From Opitutales bacterium (GTDB lineage: Bacteria > Verrucomicrobiota > Verrucomicrobiia > Opitutales > T3Sed10-336), in the NCBI GenBank assembly GCA_007132315.1, contig SLOW01000088.1, positions 1 through 5,299 of the forward strand: 5,299 bases of DNA, read 5' to 3'. Under the pieces are notes generated by a model. The model saw nothing but the letters and a program-made list of their open reading frames with translations. It ran no database searches and was not told the origin of the DNA. The position numbers were made by a program, and so were the translations under genes. Shown in pieces: positions 1 to 5,299 of the stretch (position 1 is its first letter; the number at the start of each line of letters is the position of its first letter).

Positions 1-766
1 CTTTTTCCCGCAGATGTTCCGGGGGGGTCCCGTCGCCGGGCACCTGGAAGCTCCAGCGGCATCCGCTTCCCTCGAACGGCCAACGCACTGCGGCCAGTCC
101 GTGTGTATCGACGATCTGCATCGAATTGCATTCGCCACAAATGTTATCGAATTGGAACACCGCGAAATCCTCGGGATCACCCACCTCGGGAAAACCGATC
201 CGCTGGCTGCGACGGACAAAGGAACCGGCGCCGTCCGCCCCGATCAGCAGGGAGGCCTTGAAATCGTAGCTTCGCTTCACAAAACCTTCACCGTGAGCGA
301 CCGCATAACCGGTCAGCCGCCCTTCCAGTTCGTCCACCCGCGCAGAAATCTTCTCCCCGCTCCGGTTGATTTCAGCCGCCCGGTGCTTCCAACGAACCCG
401 CACCCCCGCGGTTTCGAGCGCATCGGATAGGACGTTTTCCAAGTGTTTTTGTCCCACAGCCGCCAGAAACGCGGGGTGCAGCCCGGCGGACTTGAGATCG
501 GCCCCGCAAACGCGTTGGCCGTCGCGAAACAAATCGATTCGACGCACCAGACGGGCGCCGTCCAGAATCGCGTCCAAAAGTCCGTATTCCTCGAGACTCC
601 GTAAAGTCGCCGGATGCAAAGCCATTCCGTAACTCTGCGTGCTGCCGTGGGGCCGGTTATCGACGACTTCCACATCGATCCCCCTGTGGGCCAGCGCCAA
701 CGCCGCGAACAGACCGACCGGCCCGGCGCCGACAACCAGAACATCCGTTTCCGTCGTTTTTTTCAT
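1..766 (-). CDS. FAD-dependent monooxygenase (PHBH/UbiH-like), N-terminal part, runs off left edge
   Basis: The frame stays open from an ATG at 766 down to base 1, giving the first 255 residues with no stop, so the C-terminal part is outside the window. Residues 9-18 form a beta strand followed by the dinucleotide-binding loop GAGPVG (13-18), and D36 is the acidic residue expected at the end of the second strand. A glutamine-centred helix lies near residue 106 (QKHLENVL). ADGAGSFVRR at 177-186 is the second FAD motif (GADG..S.VR) of the p-hydroxybenzoate-hydroxylase fold. Together these place it in the FAD_binding_3 group: aromatic or polyketide hydroxylases, UbiH-type enzymes and relatives, which use NAD(P)H and O2. 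The substrate cannot be inferred. No signal peptide is visible, so it is probably cytosolic. The start is supported by an in-frame TAA about 20 bases upstream. The purine-rich leader (AAGGG at 783-779, then GGACGAGAG) gives only a weak Shine-Dalgarno. A CGEC pair near residues 210-213 is a minor oddity. Confidence 0.9.
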   Translation of the reverse strand, partial: MKKTTETDVLVVGAGPVGLFAALALAHRGIDVEVVDNRPHGSTQSYGMALHPATLRSLEEYGLLDAILDGARLVRRIDLFRDGQRVCGADLKSAGLHPAFLAAVGQKHLENVLSDALETAGVRVRWKHRAAEINRSGEKISARVDELEGRLTGYAVAHGEGFVKRSYDFKASLLIGADGAGSFVRRSQRIGFPEVGDPEDFAVFQFDNICGECNSMQIVDTHGLAAVRWPFEGSGCRWSFQVPGDGTPPEHLREK

Positions 767-796
767 CTCTCGTCCGTTCCCTTAAGTGAGCCTTTT

Positions 797-823
797 GAAT
801 CGACGCCACAACGGCATCGACTC
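797..823 (-). other. 11-bp stem-loop in the gap before the flavoprotein gene
   Basis: Read on the minus strand, GAGTCGATGCC and GGCGTCGATTC pair over 11 positions around a 5-base loop (GTTGT). Two of the pairs are G-U wobbles. On the plus strand those two positions become A-C mismatches, so the structure fits the minus-strand RNA best. It lies 30 bases before the ATG at 766 and about 90 bases after the stop of the barrel gene. AAAAGG follows it instead of a U-tract, so it is not a standard intrinsic terminator. It could be an mRNA processing or stability element, a leader structure, or a Rho-assisted termination point. Function is inference only. Confidence 0.4.
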
Positions 824-915
824 TCATGCCGGAACCTACCATATTCGGCGATCATCGAACCACGCATCCCGTGTCCGATTCGCGGCTGCTGTTGTCCGCG
901 GCTGGAGGGATCCGA

Positions 916-1692
916 TCAGAACCGATAATAAATCCAGCCGCTGCCGCCTTTCGCCGAGCCCAGATGCCCCTCGACCGCGATACCGGCGTTGCGGCCCAGG
1001 TCGAACTGGATTCCCACCAACCCGCGCAGGCCGCTCCAGTCCTCCGGTTCGTAGGTATCGCTGCCGTCGGCGCGCAGCCGGAACTCGCGGCCGGAATACA
1101 CGCCCCCGATATACGTGCGCGAGCCCGTGATTTCCTCGCCGAAGAGCGGTTGCGGTCCGCCTTCCCGGGCCAGAAGAAATCCCGTCTGCCAATCGTTGCG
1201 GATCTGCATCCGCGTATCGCTGTCGCGGCGCAGACCGACTTCCTCGTGCCAGTGAAACGAGCTCACCCATTTCAGATACAAGTGGGGGTCCGGCAAGAGC
1301 AACACGTGCAAACCGCCGCCGTACATGCCCCCACTTTCGAATCGCGCTCCGCTCAACCGGTTCTCCGCGATGCCGACGTCGATGTACCCCTGAAAACGTC
1401 CGCCCACCTGCTGCGCGATCCGGCCGCTCACCACCTGTTGTCGCAGTTTGAACGAATCCGAAGCGCTCCCGTCGAGCGTTTGCGCCGTGGATCCGTCAAA
1501 GTCTCCCTCCAGAAACATGTACCCCAGAGAAACACTGGGGCCGACCGCGTCGAACGGATCGGTCAGTCCCACCTTCTGAGCCGAAAGGGGCGCCACGGTC
1601 GTGAGCAGGACGGCGAGCGCCGCGACGATGGCATGAGGATGCCCCCTGAAGTACGGGCGAACCGATGCGAACAGAGTCATGGCGTTCAACAT
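916..1692 (-). CDS. Secreted protein of unknown function, probable small outer-membrane beta-barrel
   Basis: The reading frame encodes 258 residues from ATG 1692, or 254 from ATG 1680. Neither start has a good Shine-Dalgarno, and 1680 gives the more compact signal peptide. The N-terminus carries arginines and histidines, then the hydrophobic core AIVAALAVLLTTVAPL, then a likely signal-peptidase I site at LSA|Q. The mature part is rich in glycine, aromatic residues and alternating hydrophobic/polar stretches (for example GPSVSLGYMFLEGDF, GGGLHVLLLPDPHLYLKW, SGLRGLVGIQFDLG). These are separated by short polar turns rich in D, G and S, as in transmembrane beta-hairpins. The protein ends GWIYYRF; a terminal phenylalanine with aromatics before it is the usual C-terminal signal for BAM-dependent insertion. 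I do not recognise a named family. The gene begins 50 bp after the GH20 stop on the same strand, so co-transcription is plausible. It might form a channel or surface protein, but no substrate can be inferred. Confidence 0.8.
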   Translation of the reverse strand: MLNAMTLFASVRPYFRGHPHAIVAALAVLLTTVAPLSAQKVGLTDPFDAVGPSVSLGYMFLEGDFDGSTAQTLDGSASDSFKLRQQVVSGRIAQQVGGRFQGYIDVGIAENRLSGARFESGGMYGGGLHVLLLPDPHLYLKWVSSFHWHEEVGLRRDSDTRMQIRNDWQTGFLLAREGGPQPLFGEEITGSRTYIGGVYSGREFRLRADGSDTYEPEDWSGLRGLVGIQFDLGRNAGIAVEGHLGSAKGGSGWIYYRF

Positions 1693-1742
1693 GCCAGCAG
1701 TCTGTCGGTCTTCGCCGACCCATGGCAATGTGTTTTCCAGGT

Positions 1743-3581
1743 TCAATAAGCGTCCCGAACCGTTTCCAGGTACCCCAGACTCTCCGTCAGGCCGCCCGGG
1801 CGGGCGCTCTCGAGCCAGAGCGGACCGAACGCCTCGATGATTTGGTCGAGGTCGCGGCGCAATTCCTCGGAATCCACTTCCCCGGGCTCCAGCCGTGCTA
1901 TCCCCCGTTCCAGGGCGTGGTTGGCCATACGGATATTCAGGGCGATCTCGCGTCGCGCCAGCTCGCCGTCCGGACAACCGGGAGCCGCGTCCGCCAACGC
2001 CTCCGCCAGGCGGTCCAGTAGCGCCCGGGTATTCCGTAACGCCCCGACGGATACGCCTTCGAGCCATCCGTCGATCTCGTCGGGATTCGCGAACAGGAGG
2101 TGGTGAAACAACGTACTCTGTGACGTGATCTTTCCGGTTTCGCGATAGGCCGCTCCCAGGTCGAGCAAGACCCGCCCCATGCCGGACGCCTGCGCACCGA
2201 ACACGTGGCGGTCGAGAGCATCGGCCAGGTCGATACTTCGATTCTCCTTCCCGCCCCACGCCAACGCCGCGCCGTACACGATTCCCGGCAGACCGATTGG
2301 AAAGAACTGGTGGTGGCCGGCGTCGCCCCAATCCGTGATCAGCAACCCGTCCGCTCCGTGCCGCAACCCACTGGCCGCCGCCGATTCCAGGTTGGCCCGG
2401 CAATTGTCCGCCCGGCCCAGCAGCGACTTCCAGGAGGACGTGCCCGGAACAACCTGAATGGGAATACCCACCTCGAAAAAGTTCCGGCAATTCGCCTCGT
2501 ACGGATGGTCCGCCTCGTACCCCCAGATCATGCCGGTCAACGAGGGCGGCAATTCGGCGACGCATGCGGGGTTCTTGAGTACGATATCCCCCCAGAACTG
2601 AACCCGGCGACCGTGGCTCTCCGCCAGGGCGTGAATGCGTTTTAGAAAGTCCAGATATACCCGGCAGGCGCCCTTTTCCTCCACCAAAGGCCGACTCCAG
2701 CCCTGCCCGAGCTCCCAGGTCTCGTCGCACCCGATGTTGAAACGCGGACTGGTAAAATGCGGCAGAAATTCCCGGTAAAGCCCGTCGAGGAACGCCAGGC
2801 TGTCATCGTTCGGTTTCAGCACGCTCCCGTAAGGACGTCGGGTTCCCCAGGGATCGACAAATCCTTCGGGGGATTCAGCCAGATAATGGTATTCCGGGTG
2901 ACGCAGCCAGCGCTCCATATGCCCGAAAGAATTCAAATTGGGCACCAGTTCGATGTACCGGTCGCGGCAATACGTGTCCAGCGCGCGGATTTCCTCGCCC
3001 GTGAAGGGCGAAGCGTCCCGCCACACCACCTCGTGCCCCGGGAAGGCGAAGGTGTGCTCCATATAGAGCTGGAGGTGGTTGAACTTCAACCCCGCCAGCC
3101 GGTCAATGAGGGCGTACAGGCTGTCCATACGCGGCACCTTGCACCGGCTGACATCCAGCATGTACCCGCGATTGGGGAAATCCGGATAGTCGCGGATCTC
3201 CAACTCGGGAACCTCCGGTCCGTACCGCCGCAGAATCTGACGCAACGTCTGCAACCCGTAAAACGCACCCGCCTCATCCCCGGCCTCCAACACCGTCCCG
3301 GACCGCCCAACCGTCAACCGGTAACCCTGTCCCGGGACCTCGTCCGGCGCCAGACGCATCCGCAGGAACGGCCCGCCCGCCGACGTGTCCGCATGCACCG
3401 CATCACCGGGGCGGGAGAACTCCCCCCTCATCTCGGCCGACCACCGCTCCACCGCCCGGTGAAAACGTTCTCCCGCACCCTCCGGAACCTCCACCTCGCC
3501 GCCCGGATCCACCCAAACAACCCCGTTTCTCAGCCGAACCTCCCGCGGCACCGGCAACAACCCCATCGAGTCGGTTTTCAT
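1743..3581 (-). CDS. Beta-N-acetylhexosaminidase, glycoside hydrolase family 20, apparently cytosolic
   Basis: The product has 612 residues. Residues about 5-115 look like the GH20 N-terminal alpha/beta domain, ending in GAFYGLQTLRQ (105-115), a stretch typical of the family. The catalytic TIM barrel runs from about 130 to 440: RGYMLDVSR (138-146), a strand LKFNHLQLYME, then FNIGCDETWELG (281-292) with the Asp286-Glu287 pair expected to orient the 2-acetamido group and act as general acid. Later come QFWGD (328-332), MIWGYE and ITDWGDAGHH (415-424), which supply the aromatic substrate pocket. In this family hydrolysis is substrate-assisted and releases terminal GlcNAc or GalNAc. The last 170 residues look helical, a layout I associate with GcnA-type (streptococcal) GH20 enzymes rather than secreted chitobiases. 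No signal peptide is visible, which implies action on imported sugars. ATG 3581 has AAGG 9 bases upstream; Met6 is an alternative. It probably leads a unit with the barrel gene and diverges from the epimerase-like gene. Confidence 0.93.
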   Translation of the reverse strand: MKTDSMGLLPVPREVRLRNGVVWVDPGGEVEVPEGAGERFHRAVERWSAEMRGEFSRPGDAVHADTSAGGPFLRMRLAPDEVPGQGYRLTVGRSGTVLEAGDEAGAFYGLQTLRQILRRYGPEVPELEIRDYPDFPNRGYMLDVSRCKVPRMDSLYALIDRLAGLKFNHLQLYMEHTFAFPGHEVVWRDASPFTGEEIRALDTYCRDRYIELVPNLNSFGHMERWLRHPEYHYLAESPEGFVDPWGTRRPYGSVLKPNDDSLAFLDGLYREFLPHFTSPRFNIGCDETWELGQGWSRPLVEEKGACRVYLDFLKRIHALAESHGRRVQFWGDIVLKNPACVAELPPSLTGMIWGYEADHPYEANCRNFFEVGIPIQVVPGTSSWKSLLGRADNCRANLESAAASGLRHGADGLLITDWGDAGHHQFFPIGLPGIVYGAALAWGGKENRSIDLADALDRHVFGAQASGMGRVLLDLGAAYRETGKITSQSTLFHHLLFANPDEIDGWLEGVSVGALRNTRALLDRLAEALADAAPGCPDGELARREIALNIRMANHALERGIARLEPGEVDSEELRRDLDQIIEAFGPLWLESARPGGLTESLGYLETVRDAY

Positions 3582-3590
3582 CGGGATCGA

Positions 3591-3594
3591 CCTT
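3591..3594 (-). promoter_or_regulatory. Shine-Dalgarno for the GH20 gene
   Basis: AAGG on the minus strand, 9 bases before ATG 3581, is the only reasonable ribosome-binding match near that start. It supports 3581 over the second Met five codons in. It lies just downstream of the palindrome at 3604-3633 in the transcript, so folding of that element could affect access to it. Confidence 0.45.
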
Positions 3595-3603
3595 AACGAG
3601 CCC

Positions 3604-3633
3604 GGACCGAATCTTCAACCGAAGAGTCGGTCC
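3604..3633. promoter_or_regulatory. 30-bp interrupted palindrome upstream of the GH20 gene (operator or leader hairpin)
   Basis: The arms are GGACCGA and TCGGTCC (7 bp, perfect), then one A/G mismatch, then TCTTC and GAAGA (5 bp, perfect) around the 4-base centre AACC. This makes 12 of 13 paired positions, far more than expected by chance in a gap this size. It ends 22 bases before ATG 3581 on the minus strand. It could be a dyad operator bound by a dimeric repressor, or a stem-loop in the GH20 mRNA leader next to the Shine-Dalgarno. On minus-strand RNA the stem-loop has GGUU as loop. The sequence alone does not decide between the two. Confidence 0.55.
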
Positions 3634-3649
3634 TGTGCAGGATAGCACA
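3631..3649. repeat. Two overlapping short inverted repeats beside the main palindrome
   Basis: TCCTG-TG-CAGGA (3631-3642) is a 12-bp palindrome with perfect 5-bp arms. It overlaps TGTGC (3634-3638) paired with GCACA (3645-3649) across six bases. The two are mutually exclusive as hairpins, and the first overlaps the last three bases of the 3604-3633 element. Each alone is near chance level; their packing against the larger palindrome is what makes them worth marking as a possible second operator half. Confidence 0.3.
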
Positions 3650-3847
3650 ATCAATATCGGTACGACCCAAAGGCATCGGCAACGGTGATCCCGAGGACAT
3701 CGGTTGCACTGACACTTTATCGTGGCGTTCATGCCAGGGAAAAGACCGCAGCGATGGACGAAACAGAACGGTTTGCCGTACTGGCAGAGACGTGGCCTTG
3801 CGTCGTTTGCCCCGATCCTTTCTTCCGCCGCGAATGAGTCATATCCA

Positions 3848-3877
3848 TGCAAAGCCTGTTCTGCCTAACCCTTTGCA
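3848..3877. repeat. Perfect 7-bp inverted repeat TGCAAAG...CTTTGCA with 16-bp spacer
   Basis: TGCAAAG (3848-3854) and CTTTGCA (3871-3877) are exact reverse complements. Their centres are 23 bp apart, roughly two helical turns, so a dimeric regulator could bind both halves on one face of the DNA. It lies mid-gap, about 150 bp upstream of the plus-strand gene. A perfect 7-bp match at such spacing is expected by chance about once every few hundred bases, so support is modest. Confidence 0.3.
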
Positions 3878-3936
3878 ACCGACCCCGTCTCAATTCGATT
3901 CCTTTTGGCCCCTGTTTGTTTCAGGCTCCAGATTGA

Positions 3937-3958
3937 GCGGGAACATACGGTTTCCCGC
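3937..3958. promoter_or_regulatory. 22-bp dyad GCGGGAA-N8-TTCCCGC upstream of the epimerase-like gene
   Basis: GCGGGAA (3937-3943) and TTCCCGC (3952-3958) are exact reverse complements separated by eight bases, a compact operator-like dyad. It ends 71 bp before ATG 4030 and 10 bp before the TTGACT hexamer at 3968. An operator for a TetR-, GntR- or LacI-type dimer would look like this, but no regulator gene is in the window and the sequence matches no consensus I know. Confidence 0.4.
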
Positions 3959-4029
3959 AAAACAACATTGACTCCACTTCAACCTCGGGCTTCCTTCCGT
4001 AATCAACCATATCAAATTGCGAAGCGGCA

Positions 4030-4956
4030 ATGTTTTTTACAGCATCCGATGTGATTTACCTCCAAAACAACCATATGAGAATCGCAGTCGATCCCAAACG
4101 GGGAGGCAAAATGCATTCTCTCCAAGCACGGGGAAGGGAGTGGTTGTGGAACAACCCGCACCTTCCGTTTCACCCGATGCGATACGGAGTAAACTGGGTC
4201 AAATGGTTTGATACCGGCGGCTGGGACGAAGTGTTTCCATCCGTTTCTCCAGTCGATATTAGCCCATCAAACGCCGGAGGAACGACGCTTAAAGTACCGG
4301 ACCACGGCGATTTGGTAACCCAGCCATGGAGTGTTGACAGTGTGGCCGACGAACGGGTCGTGCTGAGTGTTAACGGTCGTTGTGCGCCTTTTCGATTCCA
4401 ACGAACCTGGCGCCTGGATGGTCCTATGCTGCATTCTTATTACGAATTGACCGGCACACGATCATTCCCATGGATCTGGGCTGCACATCCCCAGTTTTCC
4501 CTCGCCAATGGTTTACAGCTGGACTTGCCCGCCCAAACTCCGGTTTTGATCCGTTTCGCTCTCGGCAAAATGCGGTTTCTCACTGGACGCCACCTGAAAT
4601 GGGAAGAGCTTCACGCTTTCTGCACGGACGGAACACGGAGATCTATTCTCGATGGACAAAATGGAGAACCATGGGCGTTAAAACTTTTCACCGAAGCCTC
4701 TTCTTGCCAGACCGTTAAGCTGCGGGCCCCGGAAGCTGAGTTAGCCATCAACCTCGATACGAAGACAATTCCTCATTTTGGACTGTGGATCAATTCGGGC
4801 GGCTGGTCGGGTTCGGAGTCAGCGCCTTACCGCAACATTGTGATCGAGCCCACAACCGCAGCGCACGACTCTCTCGCCGAAGCAATCCTCGATGGATCGG
4901 CTCGTGTCCTGAACCCGGATAAAACATATTCCTGGTCCTTTACTGTCAAGGTGTAG
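4030..4956 (+). CDS. Aldose 1-epimerase-like protein (galactose mutarotase fold)
   Basis: The 308-residue protein has the marks of COG2017-type aldose 1-epimerases. Near the N-terminus are a strand followed by GGKMHSL (25-31) and a GGWDEVFP stretch (63-70). DHG (91-93) occupies the place of the first conserved histidine. WAAHPQFSL (150-158) carries the probable catalytic base His153, and GLWINSGGWSG (251-261) precedes VIEPTTAAHDSLAEA (271-285), where Glu273 is the likely second catalytic residue. Family members interconvert alpha and beta anomers of hexoses or modified sugars; the specific sugar is not evident. No signal peptide is seen, so it is probably cytosolic. ATG 4030 is the first start, with only a weak GAAG upstream; Met16 is a less likely alternative because it would trim the first strand. 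It diverges from the GH20 gene. Its base composition is lower in GC than the minus-strand genes (53-57% in two 60-base samples, against 70% in a GH20 sample), so it may have a separate history. Confidence 0.88.
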   Translation: MFFTASDVIYLQNNHMRIAVDPKRGGKMHSLQARGREWLWNNPHLPFHPMRYGVNWVKWFDTGGWDEVFPSVSPVDISPSNAGGTTLKVPDHGDLVTQPWSVDSVADERVVLSVNGRCAPFRFQRTWRLDGPMLHSYYELTGTRSFPWIWAAHPQFSLANGLQLDLPAQTPVLIRFALGKMRFLTGRHLKWEELHAFCTDGTRRSILDGQNGEPWALKLFTEASSCQTVKLRAPEAELAINLDTKTIPHFGLWINSGGWSGSESAPYRNIVIEPTTAAHDSLAEAILDGSARVLNPDKTYSWSFTVKV

Positions 4957-4996
4957 TCAGGATTCAGGCGCGAATGGAACGCGGGGGAACTGATGA

Positions 4997-5143
4997 GGCC
5001 GTGCGCTCTTGGACGATCCGCAGAGGCGCAAGCACGCCGTTCTCCAGGAAGGAACCCTTCCGTCGCTGGATGATCGAAAGTATCCGGAAACGCGCGGAGA
5101 AAAGATCGCCCTGTTTCAGAAGATGTTTGGTGGAATCCGTTGA
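4997..5143 (+). pseudogene. Short open frame, possible remnant of a larger gene (origin uncertain)
   Basis: Two consecutive TGA codons (4991-4996) precede this frame, which stays open for 48 codons to TGA 5141-5143. It has no ATG start that would keep most of it. The translation from 5009 begins LDDPQRRKHAVLQEG and ends GEKIALFQKMFGGIR. The last segment resembles, from memory, the EKIALFRSLFRGRED stretch near the N-terminus of large helicase/primase proteins of TOTE-type conflict systems, but only over about a dozen residues and with a stop right after. It may equally be chance. Confidence 0.15.
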
Positions 5144-5221
5144 CGCCGCCTTTCAGAGAAGCCCTCGAATTAATATTCCTAAAATAATGGCTAGTTCGAA
5201 TGCTACTCGGTTAAGGTCGGA

Positions 5222-5239
5222 GCGGACGCTCTTATCCGC
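5222..5239. repeat. Small inverted repeat GCGGA-N8-TCCGC, possibly REP-like
   Basis: GCGGA (5222-5226) and TCCGC (5235-5239) are exact reverse complements around eight bases, inside a GC-rich block that follows an AT-rich stretch. Short GC-rich dyads in intergenic space are the usual form of REP-type repeats, but only one copy occurs here and 5-bp arms are weak. Confidence 0.2.
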
Positions 5240-5257
5240 GTTAGTCCCTTGTTTCTG

Positions 5258-5287
5258 AAATCTTGCGCGTTTCGCACAAGATTTTCT
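5258..5287 (+). terminator. Strong hairpin near right edge, candidate intrinsic terminator
   Basis: AAATCTTG (5258-5265) pairs perfectly with CAAGATTT (5277-5284). Inside, after one C/A mismatch, GCG pairs with CGC around a TTT loop, giving 11 pairs in 27 bases. The 3' side continues as TTCT, so on the plus strand the stem runs into a short T-rich tail. The minus-strand continuation is CAG, so plus-strand use is favoured. It lies about 300 bp beyond the epimerase-like stop, which is far for a terminator of that gene; it could serve a gene beyond the edge instead. The tail is short and the outer stem is A-T rich, so termination may be weak. Confidence 0.4.
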
Positions 5288-5299
5288 AAAAGGTGTTCC

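Larger units (their letters stand above)
3582..4029. promoter_or_regulatory. Divergent intergenic region, 448 bp, no convincing gene
   Basis: This gap separates the starts of the GH20 gene (minus) and the epimerase-like gene (plus), so promoters for both should lie here. Open frames are short, lack recognisable motifs and have no ribosome site. One minus-strand frame reaching 3852 overlaps the hexosaminidase N-terminus and is Cys/Arg-rich, as chance frames in GC-rich DNA often are. No clean sigma-70 promoter is visible: a TTGACT at 3968-3973 has no -10 at the right distance. Four inverted repeats, listed separately, are the only structured elements I see. Confidence 0.6.
4957..5299. other. 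343-bp stretch without a convincing gene
   Basis: After the epimerase-like stop there is no reading frame with a plausible start, ribosome site and recognisable motif. The longest plus-strand frame (ATG 4974 to 5258) is Arg/Ser-rich and looks random. About 5164-5200 is notably AT-rich compared with its surroundings. The stretch contains one possible coding remnant, a small inverted repeat and a hairpin, each listed separately. It may mark an old insertion or deletion junction. Confidence 0.6.

Noticed and set aside
1704..1719. GTCGG / CCGAC mini-hairpin in the gap before the barrel gene.
   Set aside because: The arms are only 5 bp with a 6-base loop, which is common by chance at this GC content.
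826..1749. Plus-strand 307-residue frame opposite the barrel gene.
   Set aside because: It is the antisense of a gene with a coherent signal peptide and barrel pattern; its own translation shows no domain or credible start context.
1693..2730. In-frame upstream extension of the barrel gene to a far earlier ATG, giving a 604-residue product.
   Set aside because: The extension lies entirely antiphase inside the GH20 coding region, is Arg/Gly-rich as shadow frames are, and would bury the clear signal peptide mid-protein.
2757..3596. Plus-strand 279-residue frame opposite the GH20 gene.
   Set aside because: It is antisense to conserved GH20 motifs and is rich in Arg/Pro/His, as expected for a shadow in GC-rich DNA.
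3653..3682. Possible minus-strand promoter for the GH20 gene: TTGCCG, 18-bp spacer, GATATT.
   Set aside because: Each hexamer matches the sigma-70 consensus at only 4 of 6 positions; too weak to call.
3771..3811. Direct repeat GTTTGCC at 3771 and 3805.
   Set aside because: Several 7-bp direct repeats are expected by chance in a 450-bp gap.
3403..3852. Minus-strand 149-residue frame covering part of the divergent gap, with many Cys residues.
   Set aside because: It overlaps the GH20 N-terminus in another frame, its second half is low-complexity Gly/Arg shadow sequence, and its Cys pattern fits no metal-binding motif.
3968..3973. TTGACT as a -35 hexamer for the epimerase-like gene.
   Set aside because: The position 17 bases downstream is TTCCTT, and nothing -10-like occurs at 16-19 bp spacing.
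5180..5185. TAAAAT as a -10 hexamer in the AT-rich stretch.
   Set aside because: No -35-like hexamer sits 16-19 bp upstream and no gene start follows before the window ends.

Overview
The window looks like ordinary chromosomal DNA from a GC-rich, didermal (Gram-negative-type) bacterium. The diderm call rests on a small secreted protein (916-1692, minus) with an outer-membrane beta-barrel pattern and a C-terminal phenylalanine. The overall style, a cytosolic GH20 hexosaminidase beside an aldose-epimerase-like gene at long spacings, would suit a saccharolytic member of the PVC group such as Verrucomicrobiota. That taxonomic guess is weak: no rRNA or marker gene is present.

Layout. Three genes lie on the minus strand, read right to left: a GH20 beta-N-acetylhexosaminidase (3581 to 1743), a barrel-like secreted protein (1692 to 916, 50 bp further on), and the N-terminal two-thirds or so of an FAD-dependent monooxygenase (766 to the left edge, cut off by the window). 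The first two are close enough to share a transcript. A 149-bp gap holding an 11-bp stem-loop separates them from the flavoprotein. On the plus strand one gene diverges from the hexosaminidase: an aldose 1-epimerase-like protein (4030-4956). The 448-bp divergent gap contains no convincing gene but several inverted repeats. The last 343 bp hold no convincing gene, only a short open frame that may be a remnant, a small inverted repeat and a strong hairpin near the right edge.

How the genes may work together. GH20 enzymes release terminal GlcNAc or GalNAc from oligosaccharides or glycoconjugates. Aldose 1-epimerases interconvert sugar anomers before catabolism. A divergent pair of this kind with palindromes in the shared control region would be a reasonable small amino-sugar utilisation locus. 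The GH20 protein has no visible signal peptide, so it probably acts on imported oligosaccharides. The barrel protein's role and the flavoprotein's substrate cannot be read from the sequence.

I see no CRISPR array, tRNA, rRNA, intact mobile element, defence gene or clearly new enzymatic system. The most unusual signals are non-coding: the palindrome cluster upstream of the hexosaminidase, the strand-biased stem-loop at 797-823, and the hairpin at 5258-5284.
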